Shown in pieces: positions 37,606-46,892 of a DNA stretch of 64,000 nucleotides (within the stretch, counting starts at the first letter, position 1; each line of letters begins with the position of its first letter). Origin of the DNA: Maribacter luteus (GTDB lineage Bacteria; Bacteroidota; Bacteroidia; Flavobacteriales; Flavobacteriaceae); NCBI RefSeq assembly GCF_009674825.1, contig NZ_WKJH01000002.1, positions 62,001-126,000 on the forward strand, in the 5' to 3' direction. The position numbers and the translations under genes were made by a program. The notes beneath the pieces were generated by a model. That model ran no database searches, was not told the DNA's origin, and worked only from the letters and a program-made list of their open reading frames with translations.

Positions 37606-39039
37606 TCATTTCTTACCCCAAGATATGATATTTAATCCGAATTGAAAAGATGTATAATTACTATCTGCTATATTACTATAAGCGAGTAAATTATCTGCCA
37701 TTAGATAGAAATTAACAGGACCAGCTTGGATGCTTGCCCCTAGCCCAACATTGGTAAATGTGAATTTATCGGCGGTATAAGTCGCTTTTATGGTCATAAA
37801 GTTGCCGAATCTTCTTTGATAAAAAGCTGTAATCGCACTTTGGGGACCCCTTGGCCTATTGATCATATAAAGCTGACCTCCGATGCTATTCCTGTATTTG
37901 ATAATGTTACGACTTTTACCACCTGTTCGGTAATCACAATCGCATGATGCGGCCCCTTGCATGGGTTCCCCAAAATTATACCTAATGGAGCCATATAGTT
38001 TTGTTGGCCTAAAAGTAACATAAGAGCTATACTCTTTTTCAAAAGGAATGAATTCCTCTACATCATCTACTAAATTTTGCCAAAAATCCTGATTTGGATC
38101 AACCAGGGCATCGGGCAATATGATCTCCATACCTTCAATAGTCGCCTCACCTTGCAAAGTAAAATTCTCAACATCATTGGCATGGTATATAAATCCAAGA
38201 TCCAACAAACTACCGGTAACGACCGTTTGGGCATTTAAATAATAGGTAAAACCCAAATCGACACCTAAGCCGAGATTACCCCCGAACAAACCTCTTTCTA
38301 TAATCGTTGCGGCAACATTGTCATCATCCAATGCATGGTCGATGGCATTTACCCCAGATGTACGTAATTCCATATCGGCATTCAAAGTACTGGCATAAAT
38401 ATTGTTTTCACCTTCGGTGGTTACAAAATACCCATCATTATGTACTGAGTTGAAATCAAAAATACTGGAATATAATTTCCCCCTAGCCCCAAGGATCAAA
38501 TCCTTGCTCATCTGTTTATTGACACCAAAATGAAATACATTGAGCATTTCACCCCTTGTTTTCAAATGACTCAGATCAAAACGTTCATTAAGTCGGTCCG
38601 CGTTACCGTCATAACCTAAAATGGCATAATCACGAAACCAATACCCTATGGCATCCCCTTCATTATATAACCCGAAAGAATAAAATACACTGGGGTCTTT
38701 ACCGCGAAACCCGCCACTGAATATTTCCAATTGATAGGTACCGCTCAACTCATCCCGAACGGACATACCGTAAATGGCCCGGTCACGAACCTTATCATTG
38801 ATATCGAGTCCATCATCGGCAAAAATATCATTGACAGAAATTCCACTGGATCCAGCTTGAAAAGAAATACCGGATAAGGCCGGGATACCTGCATACCAAG
38901 AAAAATCGGTTTCCATTCCGGGATTGATCATCAAAGCCTGGGGAACCTCGTTAAAATCATATAACAACTGTTTGTTTTGGGCATGCATACTTATACCGGC
39001 CAAAAACAGGGTTATGACTAAAAATCTCTTTATTATCAT
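37606..39039 (-). CDS. DUF5723-like outer-membrane beta-barrel protein
   Basis: A 477-aa protein with a signal peptide (ending GISMHA), then NKQLLYDFNEVPQALMINPG, the typical start of DUF5723 proteins, which are distant relatives of the PorP/SprF family. Alternating hydrophobic strands and the C-terminal LADSNY...SFQFGLNI are consistent with a barrel. It has a Cys-rich loop (ASCDCDYRTGGKSRN). Overlap of 4 bp with the upstream lipoprotein gene suggests coupled translation and a shared complex. Function is unknown; type IX-linked roles have been proposed for relatives, but this is inference. Confidence 0.78.
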   Translation of the reverse strand: MIIKRFLVITLFLAGISMHAQNKQLLYDFNEVPQALMINPGMETDFSWYAGIPALSGISFQAGSSGISVNDIFADDGLDINDKVRDRAIYGMSVRDELSGTYQLEIFSGGFRGKDPSVFYSFGLYNEGDAIGYWFRDYAILGYDGNADRLNERFDLSHLKTRGEMLNVFHFGVNKQMSKDLILGARGKLYSSIFDFNSVHNDGYFVTTEGENNIYASTLNADMELRTSGVNAIDHALDDDNVAATIIERGLFGGNLGLGVDLGFTYYLNAQTVVTGSLLDLGFIYHANDVENFTLQGEATIEGMEIILPDALVDPNQDFWQNLVDDVEEFIPFEKEYSSYVTFRPTKLYGSIRYNFGEPMQGAASCDCDYRTGGKSRNIIKYRNSIGGQLYMINRPRGPQSAITAFYQRRFGNFMTIKATYTADKFTFTNVGLGASIQAGPVNFYLMADNLLAYSNIADSNYTSFQFGLNIISWGKK

Positions 39040-39584
39040 CCTTTAATGCGAACAGTGAATTTACCGCTACTCTTTAAGGTTACCATGGGATCGTCTTGCG
39101 AAGAAGTGCTTACATTATCCCCATTATTGGTAGCGGTCACAGAAATACTCGAAGTATTTCGGATTATATTTAAGCTACGGCCAGAAGGGCCATAGGCTAT
39201 TTCCCTTTGTAAAACAGCCGTGGGCTCAGGACCTAAAACAAACTGCTCGGTGTCCAAGACCGTACCTGCTTCATCTAAAAATTCTATTTCTATTTCCAAA
39301 GGTTTGCTGGTAGTGTTCTCAACATAATACGTTAGAACACCTTCCAATACCCTATCTGCGAAAATATCCTCGCTGAAAGCATCGAAATTAAAATCTTGTG
39401 AATACGAATAACCTGAAGGCAGAAGATTTATCGCACTTTCCGGAACCTCTAAATAAAGCACACTGGCCTCATAGGTCGGGGTTACACTAAGATCATCATA
39501 TTGATTGAAATCTTGTTCCTCAACACAGGAAAAAAGTAGCATTGCAGCAAGAACAACATATAAATACCTACCTGACTTTTTCAT
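39036..39584 (-). CDS. Lipoprotein of unknown function upstream of the DUF5723 gene
   Basis: A 182-aa lipoprotein with lipobox LLFS-Cys20 and then VEEQDFNQYDDLSVTPTYEA. The rest is predicted beta-sandwich (VLEGVLTYYVENTTSKPLEI, FLDEAGTVLDTEQFVLGPEP), ending in VTLKSSGKFTVRIKG. I do not recognise a named family. The stop codon overlaps the start of the DUF5723-like gene by 4 bp, so the two products probably work together at the outer membrane. Confidence 0.78.
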   Translation of the reverse strand: MKKSGRYLYVVLAAMLLFSCVEEQDFNQYDDLSVTPTYEASVLYLEVPESAINLLPSGYSYSQDFNFDAFSEDIFADRVLEGVLTYYVENTTSKPLEIEIEFLDEAGTVLDTEQFVLGPEPTAVLQREIAYGPSGRSLNIIRNTSSISVTATNNGDNVSTSSQDDPMVTLKSSGKFTVRIKG

Positions 39585-39637
39585 TGTTCATAACCTTTTA
39601 TCGACAAAAAGCATATAATGTTATACTATGTATAACT

Positions 39638-40327
39638 CTACAAATAACTTTTTATTTCACCCAAATCATGAATCATTTGACAAATTTCGTGGTCTGGCTC
39701 GTTATGTGCGTTAAAGTGTAAGGTTTGGAGCCCTACCGCCTTGGCCCCAAGGATATCGGCCTCTAAACTATCACCGATCATCACGGCCTTTTCTGAGGTG
39801 GTTTTTGCCTTTTCCAATGCCAGTTCAAAAATCAATGGATTCGGTTTTTTAACTCCGGCCATTTCCGAGTTCACTACCTGATCGAAAAAATCACGGATAT
39901 GGGCGTTCTTCAGCTTCCTTTCCTGTACTTCATGAAACCCGTTCGTAATAATATGCAATTTGTATTTTGGCTTCAAATACTCGAGCACCTCGATCGCATT
40001 GGGAAAAAGATGGTTGAAAGTCGAGAGGTTTTCTATATAATCTATTGCCAGTTGATCGATCGTATCATCTGACACCCCATATTTCAATTTATCGAATACT
40101 TTTTTCAATCGTTGGTATCGCAATTCTGATTTGGTGACTTTTTCATCCCTATAGAGTTTCCAATAAGCAAGGTTTATGGGGATATATATCTCAAGAAAGT
40201 CATTAAGGTCAACATCGACCTGATTGGCTTTCAAGATTCGCTCAAAAGTAAGTGCCGAATTCTTTTCAAAGTCCCACAGGGTATGATCCAAGTCAAAAAA
40301 AACATCTGAAACCTTTTCGTTATACAT
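39638..40327 (-). CDS. HAD hydrolase, YjjG-type noncanonical pyrimidine nucleotidase
   Basis: A 229-aa HAD-superfamily phosphatase. Motif I is VFFDLDHTLWDF with Asp12 as nucleophile and Asp14 as acid; motif II is LHIITNGFHEVQ; motif III Lys and motif IV are in GVKKPNPLIFELAL and VMIGDSLEADILGA. The alpha-helical C1 cap fits the YjjG group, which dephosphorylates pyrimidine mononucleotides including modified ones. Other HAD phosphatases with this cap cannot be excluded. The start overlaps the preceding gene by 8 bp. Confidence 0.85.
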   Translation of the reverse strand: MYNEKVSDVFFDLDHTLWDFEKNSALTFERILKANQVDVDLNDFLEIYIPINLAYWKLYRDEKVTKSELRYQRLKKVFDKLKYGVSDDTIDQLAIDYIENLSTFNHLFPNAIEVLEYLKPKYKLHIITNGFHEVQERKLKNAHIRDFFDQVVNSEMAGVKKPNPLIFELALEKAKTTSEKAVMIGDSLEADILGAKAVGLQTLHFNAHNEPDHEICQMIHDLGEIKSYL

Positions 40328-41615
40328 GGTAGTTCTTTATTATTTCCTCATAGGTTTCTTTCCAATCTATATGGTGTTCATCACCTAAAATCTCGTTAGA
40401 AAATACCGTAATCAATGCTCCATTTACTTTTTTCACTTCTTGGTACAATGCCTTTACCTTCTCTAAAATACTATGTAAAGACGCTTCATCCTGAAGGGCG
40501 TAATCCTGAAATGCAAAAGAATGTACCCTAATAGGCTGTTGTAATTCCATATTGATATCATACAGATAAAAAGGAAATGAAGTACCGGCCCTAAAGCCTA
40601 TTTCATGGGTATATCCCATGGTAAAATCGTCAGTGAACTCAGCATCGACCAAATTTCTATAGGTCTGTGGCACATCTACCCTATTATATCGCATCCTCAC
40701 ATAATCAACCTGCCTATTGATTACGTTCGAAAGGTCCTTTTTCTCTTTCCTCAATAATTCAACATCATTGAACGAACTATAGCTTGCAGCCAACGAAACC
40801 TTACAATAATCGGCTATTGATTTTATCAAAAAGCGAAAATTGTTATTATTGGGGGAAACGTTCTTGTCATAGGTGGAATATGAAGCGAACTGAAAAAAGA
40901 ACTTACAGTTAAGATCGTATTCCTTTCTTTTTTGAATAAGGAAATCAAAATTATCATAAGGATCTTTCTTAGGATTGAACCAGACCACGACCCTTTCATA
41001 TAAACGTTTTAGCCTAAAATTGGCCAAATCGAGTAAAAAACCTGCAAGACTGCGGGTAAATCCACGGTGCGCATAGCAATGGGAAGTGGTAACATCGATG
41101 ATCGAAGTGTATTTATAGGTTGGTTTTTTGACTTCCATATCAGGAAAACGCTCGAGTAACCTATCCAATAATTTATTCGCCCAAATATCTACAACAGGAA
41201 GGGTAAGGAAATTATTTTGGTACGCTAAACTATCCTTTGGGGAAAACCTACCATGCATATCCTTTACATGGGGCAAGTACTCCTCATACCTTGACAGCAA
41301 ATAGAAACTGGCAGAAAATATGTCGAAAGGCAGGGCACTGTTCTCACCCGTAGAAAAAAAACAGGGAACACCTTCCCAATCGGAAACATTGATTTGGATA
41401 TCATTGATACCTTGTTCAAAAAGAAGATCGTTGCTCCTCACAAAGAACTCGTTTTGCAAAGGTTGTTTGGTATAGGTGATCTTAGCCCCTGAATGCTTGA
41501 TAAAGTCTTCGACCTTTGTGGTATAGGATACCTTTATCCCAAGTATCCTGGTAAATACCTGGCGCATAACGTAACTAAACCGTGGTGTAATTTTATGCGT
41601 ATAGATCAGTAACAT
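40320..41615 (-). CDS. Polysaccharide deacetylase-like protein with DUF7033-type N-terminus
   Basis: A 431-aa protein without a signal peptide, resembling a Bacteroidota family with an N-terminal domain (IYTHKITPRFSYVMRQVFTR, about 1-150) and a NodB-like barrel. Barrel landmarks are YKYTSIIDVTTSHCYAHRGF, KFFFQFASYSTYDKNVSPNN, SLAASYSSFNDVELLRKEKK and GYTHEIGFRAGTSFPFYLYD. The NodB metal Asp/His/His triad is not fully evident, so deacetylase activity is uncertain. It is followed by the HAD gene with an 8-bp overlap and preceded by radC at 15 bp. Confidence 0.75.
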   Translation of the reverse strand: MLLIYTHKITPRFSYVMRQVFTRILGIKVSYTTKVEDFIKHSGAKITYTKQPLQNEFFVRSNDLLFEQGINDIQINVSDWEGVPCFFSTGENSALPFDIFSASFYLLSRYEEYLPHVKDMHGRFSPKDSLAYQNNFLTLPVVDIWANKLLDRLLERFPDMEVKKPTYKYTSIIDVTTSHCYAHRGFTRSLAGFLLDLANFRLKRLYERVVVWFNPKKDPYDNFDFLIQKRKEYDLNCKFFFQFASYSTYDKNVSPNNNNFRFLIKSIADYCKVSLAASYSSFNDVELLRKEKKDLSNVINRQVDYVRMRYNRVDVPQTYRNLVDAEFTDDFTMGYTHEIGFRAGTSFPFYLYDINMELQQPIRVHSFAFQDYALQDEASLHSILEKVKALYQEVKKVNGALITVFSNEILGDEHHIDWKETYEEIIKNYHV

Positions 41616-41630
41616 TTATGTCCTAAGTAT

Positions 41631-42329
41631 TTATAAAATAGATTGATCGGCAAAACTAAAGTAATCCTTTTGGGTAATGATCAAATGGTCCAATATTTTT
41701 ATATCCAAGGCCAAGGCGGCATTCTTAAGTTTTTGTGTCAATTGTTTATCGGCATTACTCGGTTTTAACCCCCCAGATGGGTGGTTATGTGCCAAAATAA
41801 GTCCGACAGCCCCTAACTCCAATGCCTGTTTCATGACCAAGCGAACATCTACCAATGTTCCCGTAATACCCCCTTTGCTCAATTGTGCCATGTGAATTAC
41901 TTTATTGGAATTGTTCAGGTACACGATCCAAAATTCCTCATGGGGCAATTCGCCCAAATGGGGTTGTAAAAGTTCAAAAGCATCCTTACTACTGGATATT
42001 TTTGTGATTTTCTGGGCATCTTCCCCTCTTCGTCTTCGGCCTATTTCCAAAGCGGCGGCAATGGTAACGGCTTTAGCTTCCCCAATTCCCTTGAATTGCA
42101 TCAACTGTTTAATGGAGAGTTTCCCCAATTCATTAAGGTTATTGTTCACAGAAGCCAATATTCGTTTTGAAAGCTCAACTGCACTTTCATCCCTACTACC
42201 CGACCCGATCAAAATAGCGATCAGTTCAGCATCGGATAAAACGGATTTACCCTTTTGAACCAATTTTTCCCTTGGCTTATCATCATCTGACCAGTGCTTT
42301 ATGGAAAAGGAAGTTGGCTTGTCTTGCAT
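41631..42329 (-). CDS. radC: RadC family JAB1/MPN-domain protein
   Basis: A 232-aa protein of full RadC length. The N-terminal helix-hairpin-helix region contains LMQFKGIGEAKAVTIAAALE. The MPN/JAB core has the zinc motif HNHPSGGLKPSNAD (His-x-His...Ser...Asp) near residue 180. Long called a DNA-repair protein, RadC is actually of uncertain function; the metal site suggests a metalloprotease-like or nuclease-like activity. It is complete and chromosomal, with no phage genes nearby. Confidence 0.94.
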   Translation of the reverse strand: MQDKPTSFSIKHWSDDDKPREKLVQKGKSVLSDAELIAILIGSGSRDESAVELSKRILASVNNNLNELGKLSIKQLMQFKGIGEAKAVTIAAALEIGRRRRGEDAQKITKISSSKDAFELLQPHLGELPHEEFWIVYLNNSNKVIHMAQLSKGGITGTLVDVRLVMKQALELGAVGLILAHNHPSGGLKPSNADKQLTQKLKNAALALDIKILDHLIITQKDYFSFADQSIL

Positions 42330-42384
42330 TTGTTAAAGATAGTCAACAAATAATTTCGATACGAAAATACCTGTAAAAAGATAT

Positions 42385-43746
42385 TTAATGACCTTGAACC
42401 AATGCTTTTACCGATGAGAGATCCAGCCCACCATAATTACCCGAACTCATCAATAATAAAACGGAATTATCATAATCCTGACCAAACACGAAATCTTTAA
42501 AGGCCTCGGATTCGGTGAAGATTTTTAAATCATCCCGATCAAAAGCTTCTGAAATTTGTTCCGGAGTAACTTCTTTCAGTTTTTTGATCTTTACCGATTC
42601 CGGTAAAAAGAAAACAACCGCTTCATCGGCAGCATCCAACGCTCCTTTATATTCCTTTAGAAAACCGGCATTGAAGCTACTATAGGTATGCAGTTCCAGA
42701 CAAGCGATTACCTTTCTATCCGGATACTGCTCCTTTACCGCATTGGTAGTGGCCATCACCTTACTAGGTGAGTGTGCAAAATCCTTATACACAACCGCTG
42801 TATTTGATTCGGCAATTTTTTCCAAACGTTTAGATGCCCCTGAAAACGTACCGATGGCCTCATAAAAATCATCCTCATCGACCCCCATGTTCTGACAGAT
42901 CCACTTAGCACCGGCCAAATTACTCAGGTTATGCTTCCCGAATACCTCTATAGGCATAGGACCTTCCGGTGTTTCAAGCAGTGTTTGCCCATCTTCTACG
43001 GAATACTCCGGAGTACGGTAAGGTAACTTTCTGATTGTATTTTCTGAGGCTTCGACTACCTTTTTCACTTCAGGATCCTCCTCATTATATGTAACACTTC
43101 CTCCCTTAACGATACTATCAACGAAAATCTGAAATTGTTCCACGTAGTTCTCAAAAGTAGGAAACACGTTAATATGGTCCCAAGCAATACCACTCAACAA
43201 AACGATATTAGGTTTGTAAAGATGGAATTTAGGCCTTCTGTCTATTGGTGAGGAAAGGTACTCATCCCCTTCCAAAACAATGAAATCGTTCTCCTCGGTC
43301 AAATGTACCATACGGTCAAACCCATCCAATTGGGCACCGACCATATAATCGACTTCGATACCATGATAATTCAATACATGTAAGATCATCGAGGTAATGG
43401 TCGTCTTCCCATGACTGCCCCCAATGACCACACGGGTTTTGTTCTTTGATTGCTCATATAGGAATTCAGGATAGGAATAAATGGTAACACCTAATTCCTG
43501 TGCCTTTAATAACTCAGGGTTATCCGGTTTGGCATGCATCCCAAGAATAACGGCATCCAATCCCGTATGTATTTTATCAGGAAACCAACCAAACTCCTTC
43601 GGGAGTAGATTTTTTTCGGCCAACCTGGTTTTTGAAGGTTCAAAAATGATATCATCACTTCCTGAAATGATATATCCTTTATGGTGAAGCGCTAAGGCAA
43701 GATTGTGCATGGCACTACCTCCTATGGCGATAAAATGTATTTGCAT
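42385..43746 (-). CDS. mpl: UDP-MurNAc:L-Ala-gamma-D-Glu-meso-DAP ligase (murein peptide ligase)
   Basis: A 453-aa Mur ligase. It has the N-terminal Rossmann domain (MQIHFIAIGGSAMHNLALAL), the ATP-binding loop VVIGGSHGKTTITSM (about residues 103-117), the central motif ENDFIVLEGDEYLS and the C-terminal KDFAHSPSKVMATTNAVKEQ. Mpl attaches recovered tripeptide to UDP-MurNAc in peptidoglycan recycling. The HKGYxISGSD start separates it from MurC. It is monocistronic as far as seen, with its own promoter on the 5' side. Confidence 0.93.
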   Translation of the reverse strand: MQIHFIAIGGSAMHNLALALHHKGYIISGSDDIIFEPSKTRLAEKNLLPKEFGWFPDKIHTGLDAVILGMHAKPDNPELLKAQELGVTIYSYPEFLYEQSKNKTRVVIGGSHGKTTITSMILHVLNYHGIEVDYMVGAQLDGFDRMVHLTEENDFIVLEGDEYLSSPIDRRPKFHLYKPNIVLLSGIAWDHINVFPTFENYVEQFQIFVDSIVKGGSVTYNEEDPEVKKVVEASENTIRKLPYRTPEYSVEDGQTLLETPEGPMPIEVFGKHNLSNLAGAKWICQNMGVDEDDFYEAIGTFSGASKRLEKIAESNTAVVYKDFAHSPSKVMATTNAVKEQYPDRKVIACLELHTYSSFNAGFLKEYKGALDAADEAVVFFLPESVKIKKLKEVTPEQISEAFDRDDLKIFTESEAFKDFVFGQDYDNSVLLLMSSGNYGGLDLSSVKALVQGH

Positions 43747-43764
43747 GAAAATCTAATTATGAGG

Positions 43765-43795
43765 CAAAGATAGGCATTGCCGTCCCGAAAAAAAA
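43765..43795 (-). promoter_or_regulatory. Promoter of mpl
   Basis: On the reverse strand TATCTTTG (43772-43765) is an exact -7 element. TTTT sits at -33 (43795-43792) with a 19-nt spacer, one mismatch from TTTG. The mpl ATG starts 18 bp further downstream. Confidence 0.65.
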
Positions 43796-43957
43796 CCTCA
43801 AAACCTACTCCTGTACATCTATTCAAATTACCCCCAAAACCGACCTTTTTTCGATGAAATACACAAATTTTAAAAAATCTAGCTACTGTTTTTGTAAGAT
43901 TCACCCTTCATATGCATTCGTTTACAACATTTATTAGACCACACTTAATCACCGATA

Positions 43958-43965
43958 TACATTTG
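43958..43965 (+). promoter_or_regulatory. Candidate -7 element of the gliding-CTD/PorP/OmpA operon
   Basis: TACATTTG is an exact match to the Bacteroidota -7 consensus 38 bp ahead of the ATG at 44004. No TTTG lies 17-21 bp upstream, so the -33 box is weak or absent. Confidence 0.5.
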
Positions 43966-44003
43966 TTCTTGGGTAAAATCCATTTTACCATTAACAACAT
44001 AGA

Positions 44004-46889
44004 ATGACCAATTTAAATTTTATGAGGACCATATTGCAATTAGCTTTCGTGCTTTGCATATTGCTCTTCTCAACAAAAACCATGGCACAATGCGCAGGTA
44101 CCGACAACACGGTGACCATATGCACAAAAGATGCCGATGAGACCAACAAAACATTTGACCTTTTTACCCAATTAGGAGGTAGTCCCACTACCGGAGGCAC
44201 ATGGTCTACGAACGATCCCGCTAATTTTTATGCGTTAGACCGAAACACCGGTATCCTAAATCTTTGGGATGTTAAAAATTCTGGCCAACATGAGTTCACT
44301 TATACGAATGATTGTAGTGGAAGCGTGGAATCCGCAACCATTACGATCAATTTGGGCGGATACCCCGGGGAAGACAATATCGATGGTTCAGCAGATGCAT
44401 GTGGTGACGACCCCAGAGTAAATCTACACGGTTATATTGGTGATGAAACAGAAGGTAAATTCCAAGATTTCAATGGTACGTGGGATGCCGTGACACCAGA
44501 AGCGGCCCCTTATTTATCACTCAACTTTTTCGATGCGGCATCGGCTGGTCCTGGTATATACGAATTTACGCATACCGTACCCGCTGTTGGTCCTTGTCCT
44601 AGCCGTCAGGCACGATTAATTTTAGAAGTACAAAGACCTGCCAATTCAGGTATCGGTTCAAATCTAACGGTCTGTACAACAGATGACCTATCAGGTTATA
44701 CGGATTTTAATTTAAATGGCCTGCTTGAAGACGAAGATATAAACGGGACTTGGTCCGAAGGACCAAATACGGATCAATTATCCGACCTTACCGACCAAAA
44801 TATAGACATACAAGCGATTAGGGATCGCCATACTTATGGCACTTTCACTTTCACTTACACCGTTTACCCTTCACATGCGGTATGCGACATTCATAGAACC
44901 CAAGTAGAAATAACGATACTGCCTACATTGATCGCAACAATGAACGCATCCAATTTCTGTTCGGGCGACACTAAATATCGAATAGATATCACCGATTATG
45001 ACGATACCTTGATCGGCAATGGCACCTATTCCGTCACTTACGGATTAAGTTCCGCAAGTGGAACAAATTCGGAAACCACTGCCTTGATACTGAACAATGA
45101 CAAAACCGGCTCATTTCAAATTGATGCCATTCTTGTACAGACGAACGAGACCACTACCCTTTCCATTATATCTTTAGGAGAGGATGTTTGTCCGGACATT
45201 CAGGTATCGCCCATACAGTTCATTGAAACGGACCCCATGGTAGATGTAACCGATGCTTGTGAAGCAAATTCCGTTTCAGTTATCTTGAGCGATATCTTTG
45301 ACCCGTCATACAATTTGGCCAATGGCACCTATGATGTCAATTATACGATAACCGCACCAAGTGGCACTGAAACCGTGCACCAAGCGAATGCCATCGCTTT
45401 TAGTTCTGGTCGTGCGAACTTCACCGTTCCTGCTACCCAAATTCTGGAAACTGGGGAACACACTTTTAATTTTGAGGTGGAAAACGGTTTTCCATTGGAT
45501 TGTGAAATAACCGATTCGGCAATGATCACGGCCATACCCGAAGCAATTGATTTGAATCTTCTGGTCGATAATTCTTGCAATGCTACCAGTATAGATGTAA
45601 TGGTCAGTGCCCCTACTCTGGATGACGGTGCATATGAAGTGACCTACGAAGTAATCTCCCAAGAGACAAATACCGTACTTATTAATAACTCGATAAATTT
45701 TAATGGTGGTACCGCGGACTATGAAATTGATGTTACCACCCTTGAACAGGGCAATTATACGGTAACCGTAAAGAGCACGCAGAACGATACCACTCCATGT
45801 AGAACGGAATTTGATTTTGAGATAAGTGAAAAATTTGCCGTTGAAGGTGTGCCGGCCTTACCTGAAGCCGAAGCTGTACAAACATTTTGTTTGGCCGAAT
45901 ATTCACCAGGATTACCAACCCTACAGGATATCATAGTAAGCGCCAATGGTGAAATGTTATTTTATGACACTGCTACCGATATGGATATTCTTCCGTTGGA
46001 TACCGAACTTGTCGATGGTGAAGATTATTTTATATCGAACATAGACCCGAACAACAACTGTGAAGGTTCTGACAGAATTCAAGTTACCGTTAACCTTTCT
46101 GACCCGGAATCGCCCACCTTACTGGTTGGAAACCCTACTTTTTGTGGTTCTGAAAATCCGACAGTGACCGATTTGATTACCAGCGTATCCAGCAGCGGGG
46201 AAATTGTATGGTACGAATCCGCCAACGGCGGAACAGCACTGAGCAATGACACCGCCCTTACCAATGGAAAAAGTTACTATGCCGCAACAGAAATTAACGG
46301 GCTTTGCCAAAGTTCGGAGAGAATAGAGATCATACCCACTGTATATGAACTTGAAGCGGCCACTTTGGAATTTTCCACATTGCCGCTTTGCGGATTGGAC
46401 GATCCTACGATTACAGATTTACGTGAAGCCGAGAGCGATTCTTCTTATACCGTGCTTTGGTATAATACACCCGAAAATGGCACTCCTTTGGACGATAGCA
46501 CTTTATTGACTACAGGTACTACGTATTATGCGGAAAGCTACAATCCGGATACGGGTTGTATGAACCCTGAACGAATGGCCATTACCATTGACCTTACGAA
46601 CTGTGAACCCGAGGATTACGGTTTTTTCATCCCTGACGGATTTTCACCAAACGGAGATGGCCGCAATGATACTTTTTTCGTACCAAACATCGAAGTCATC
46701 TTTCCCGAATTCACCTTGGAAATACTAAACCGCTATGGCACATCCTTGTTCAAAGGAGATAGGAACAAACCCGCTTGGAACGGGAAAAACGGAAACAACA
46801 CCGCCCCGAACGGCGTGTATTTCTACATTATTGACTATAACAAAGAAGGTCACACCCCAGTTCAGGGCAGATTGTACCTCAACCGCTAA
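44004..46889 (+). CDS. Gliding motility-associated C-terminal domain adhesin (type IX secretion cargo)
   Basis: A 961-aa secreted protein. The signal peptide is LLFSTKTMA at its end; a second ATG at 44022 would also give an intact signal. A series of Ig-like beta domains rich in Thr, Asp and Asn with paired Cys follows (about 30-620). Then come three tandem repeats of about 82-85 aa (about 627-865) and the type B CTD with FFIPDGFSPNGDGRNDTFFV (about 873-961). The CTD directs export through the type IX system and partnering with PorP/SprF proteins. Adhesin or structural role at the surface is inferred; no enzyme motif. Next gene starts 3 bp later. Confidence 0.92.
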   Translation: MTNLNFMRTILQLAFVLCILLFSTKTMAQCAGTDNTVTICTKDADETNKTFDLFTQLGGSPTTGGTWSTNDPANFYALDRNTGILNLWDVKNSGQHEFTYTNDCSGSVESATITINLGGYPGEDNIDGSADACGDDPRVNLHGYIGDETEGKFQDFNGTWDAVTPEAAPYLSLNFFDAASAGPGIYEFTHTVPAVGPCPSRQARLILEVQRPANSGIGSNLTVCTTDDLSGYTDFNLNGLLEDEDINGTWSEGPNTDQLSDLTDQNIDIQAIRDRHTYGTFTFTYTVYPSHAVCDIHRTQVEITILPTLIATMNASNFCSGDTKYRIDITDYDDTLIGNGTYSVTYGLSSASGTNSETTALILNNDKTGSFQIDAILVQTNETTTLSIISLGEDVCPDIQVSPIQFIETDPMVDVTDACEANSVSVILSDIFDPSYNLANGTYDVNYTITAPSGTETVHQANAIAFSSGRANFTVPATQILETGEHTFNFEVENGFPLDCEITDSAMITAIPEAIDLNLLVDNSCNATSIDVMVSAPTLDDGAYEVTYEVISQETNTVLINNSINFNGGTADYEIDVTTLEQGNYTVTVKSTQNDTTPCRTEFDFEISEKFAVEGVPALPEAEAVQTFCLAEYSPGLPTLQDIIVSANGEMLFYDTATDMDILPLDTELVDGEDYFISNIDPNNNCEGSDRIQVTVNLSDPESPTLLVGNPTFCGSENPTVTDLITSVSSSGEIVWYESANGGTALSNDTALTNGKSYYAATEINGLCQSSERIEIIPTVYELEAATLEFSTLPLCGLDDPTITDLREAESDSSYTVLWYNTPENGTPLDDSTLLTTGTTYYAESYNPDTGCMNPERMAITIDLTNCEPEDYGFFIPDGFSPNGDGRNDTFFVPNIEVIFPEFTLEILNRYGTSLFKGDRNKPAWNGKNGNNTAPNGVYFYIIDYNKEGHTPVQGRLYLNR
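45882..46600 (+). repeat. Three tandem Ig-like repeats in the gliding-CTD protein
   Basis: Three protein-level repeats start at 45882, 46137 and 46383 (periods 255 and 246 bp). Each runs: Cys at the start, then PTxxDL or PTLQDI, a short strand with FYDT, WYES or WYNT, then LxxGxxYY(A/I) and a Cys ahead of SxR or PER. They resemble the Ig-like domains that often precede gliding-motility CTDs. Confidence 0.8.
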
Positions 46890-46892
46890 ACC

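Noticed and set aside
41631-42329. radC as a sign of an integrated element
   Set aside because: RadC-like genes occur on mobile elements, but this copy is full length, with housekeeping neighbours (mpl, HAD) and no integrase or repeats.
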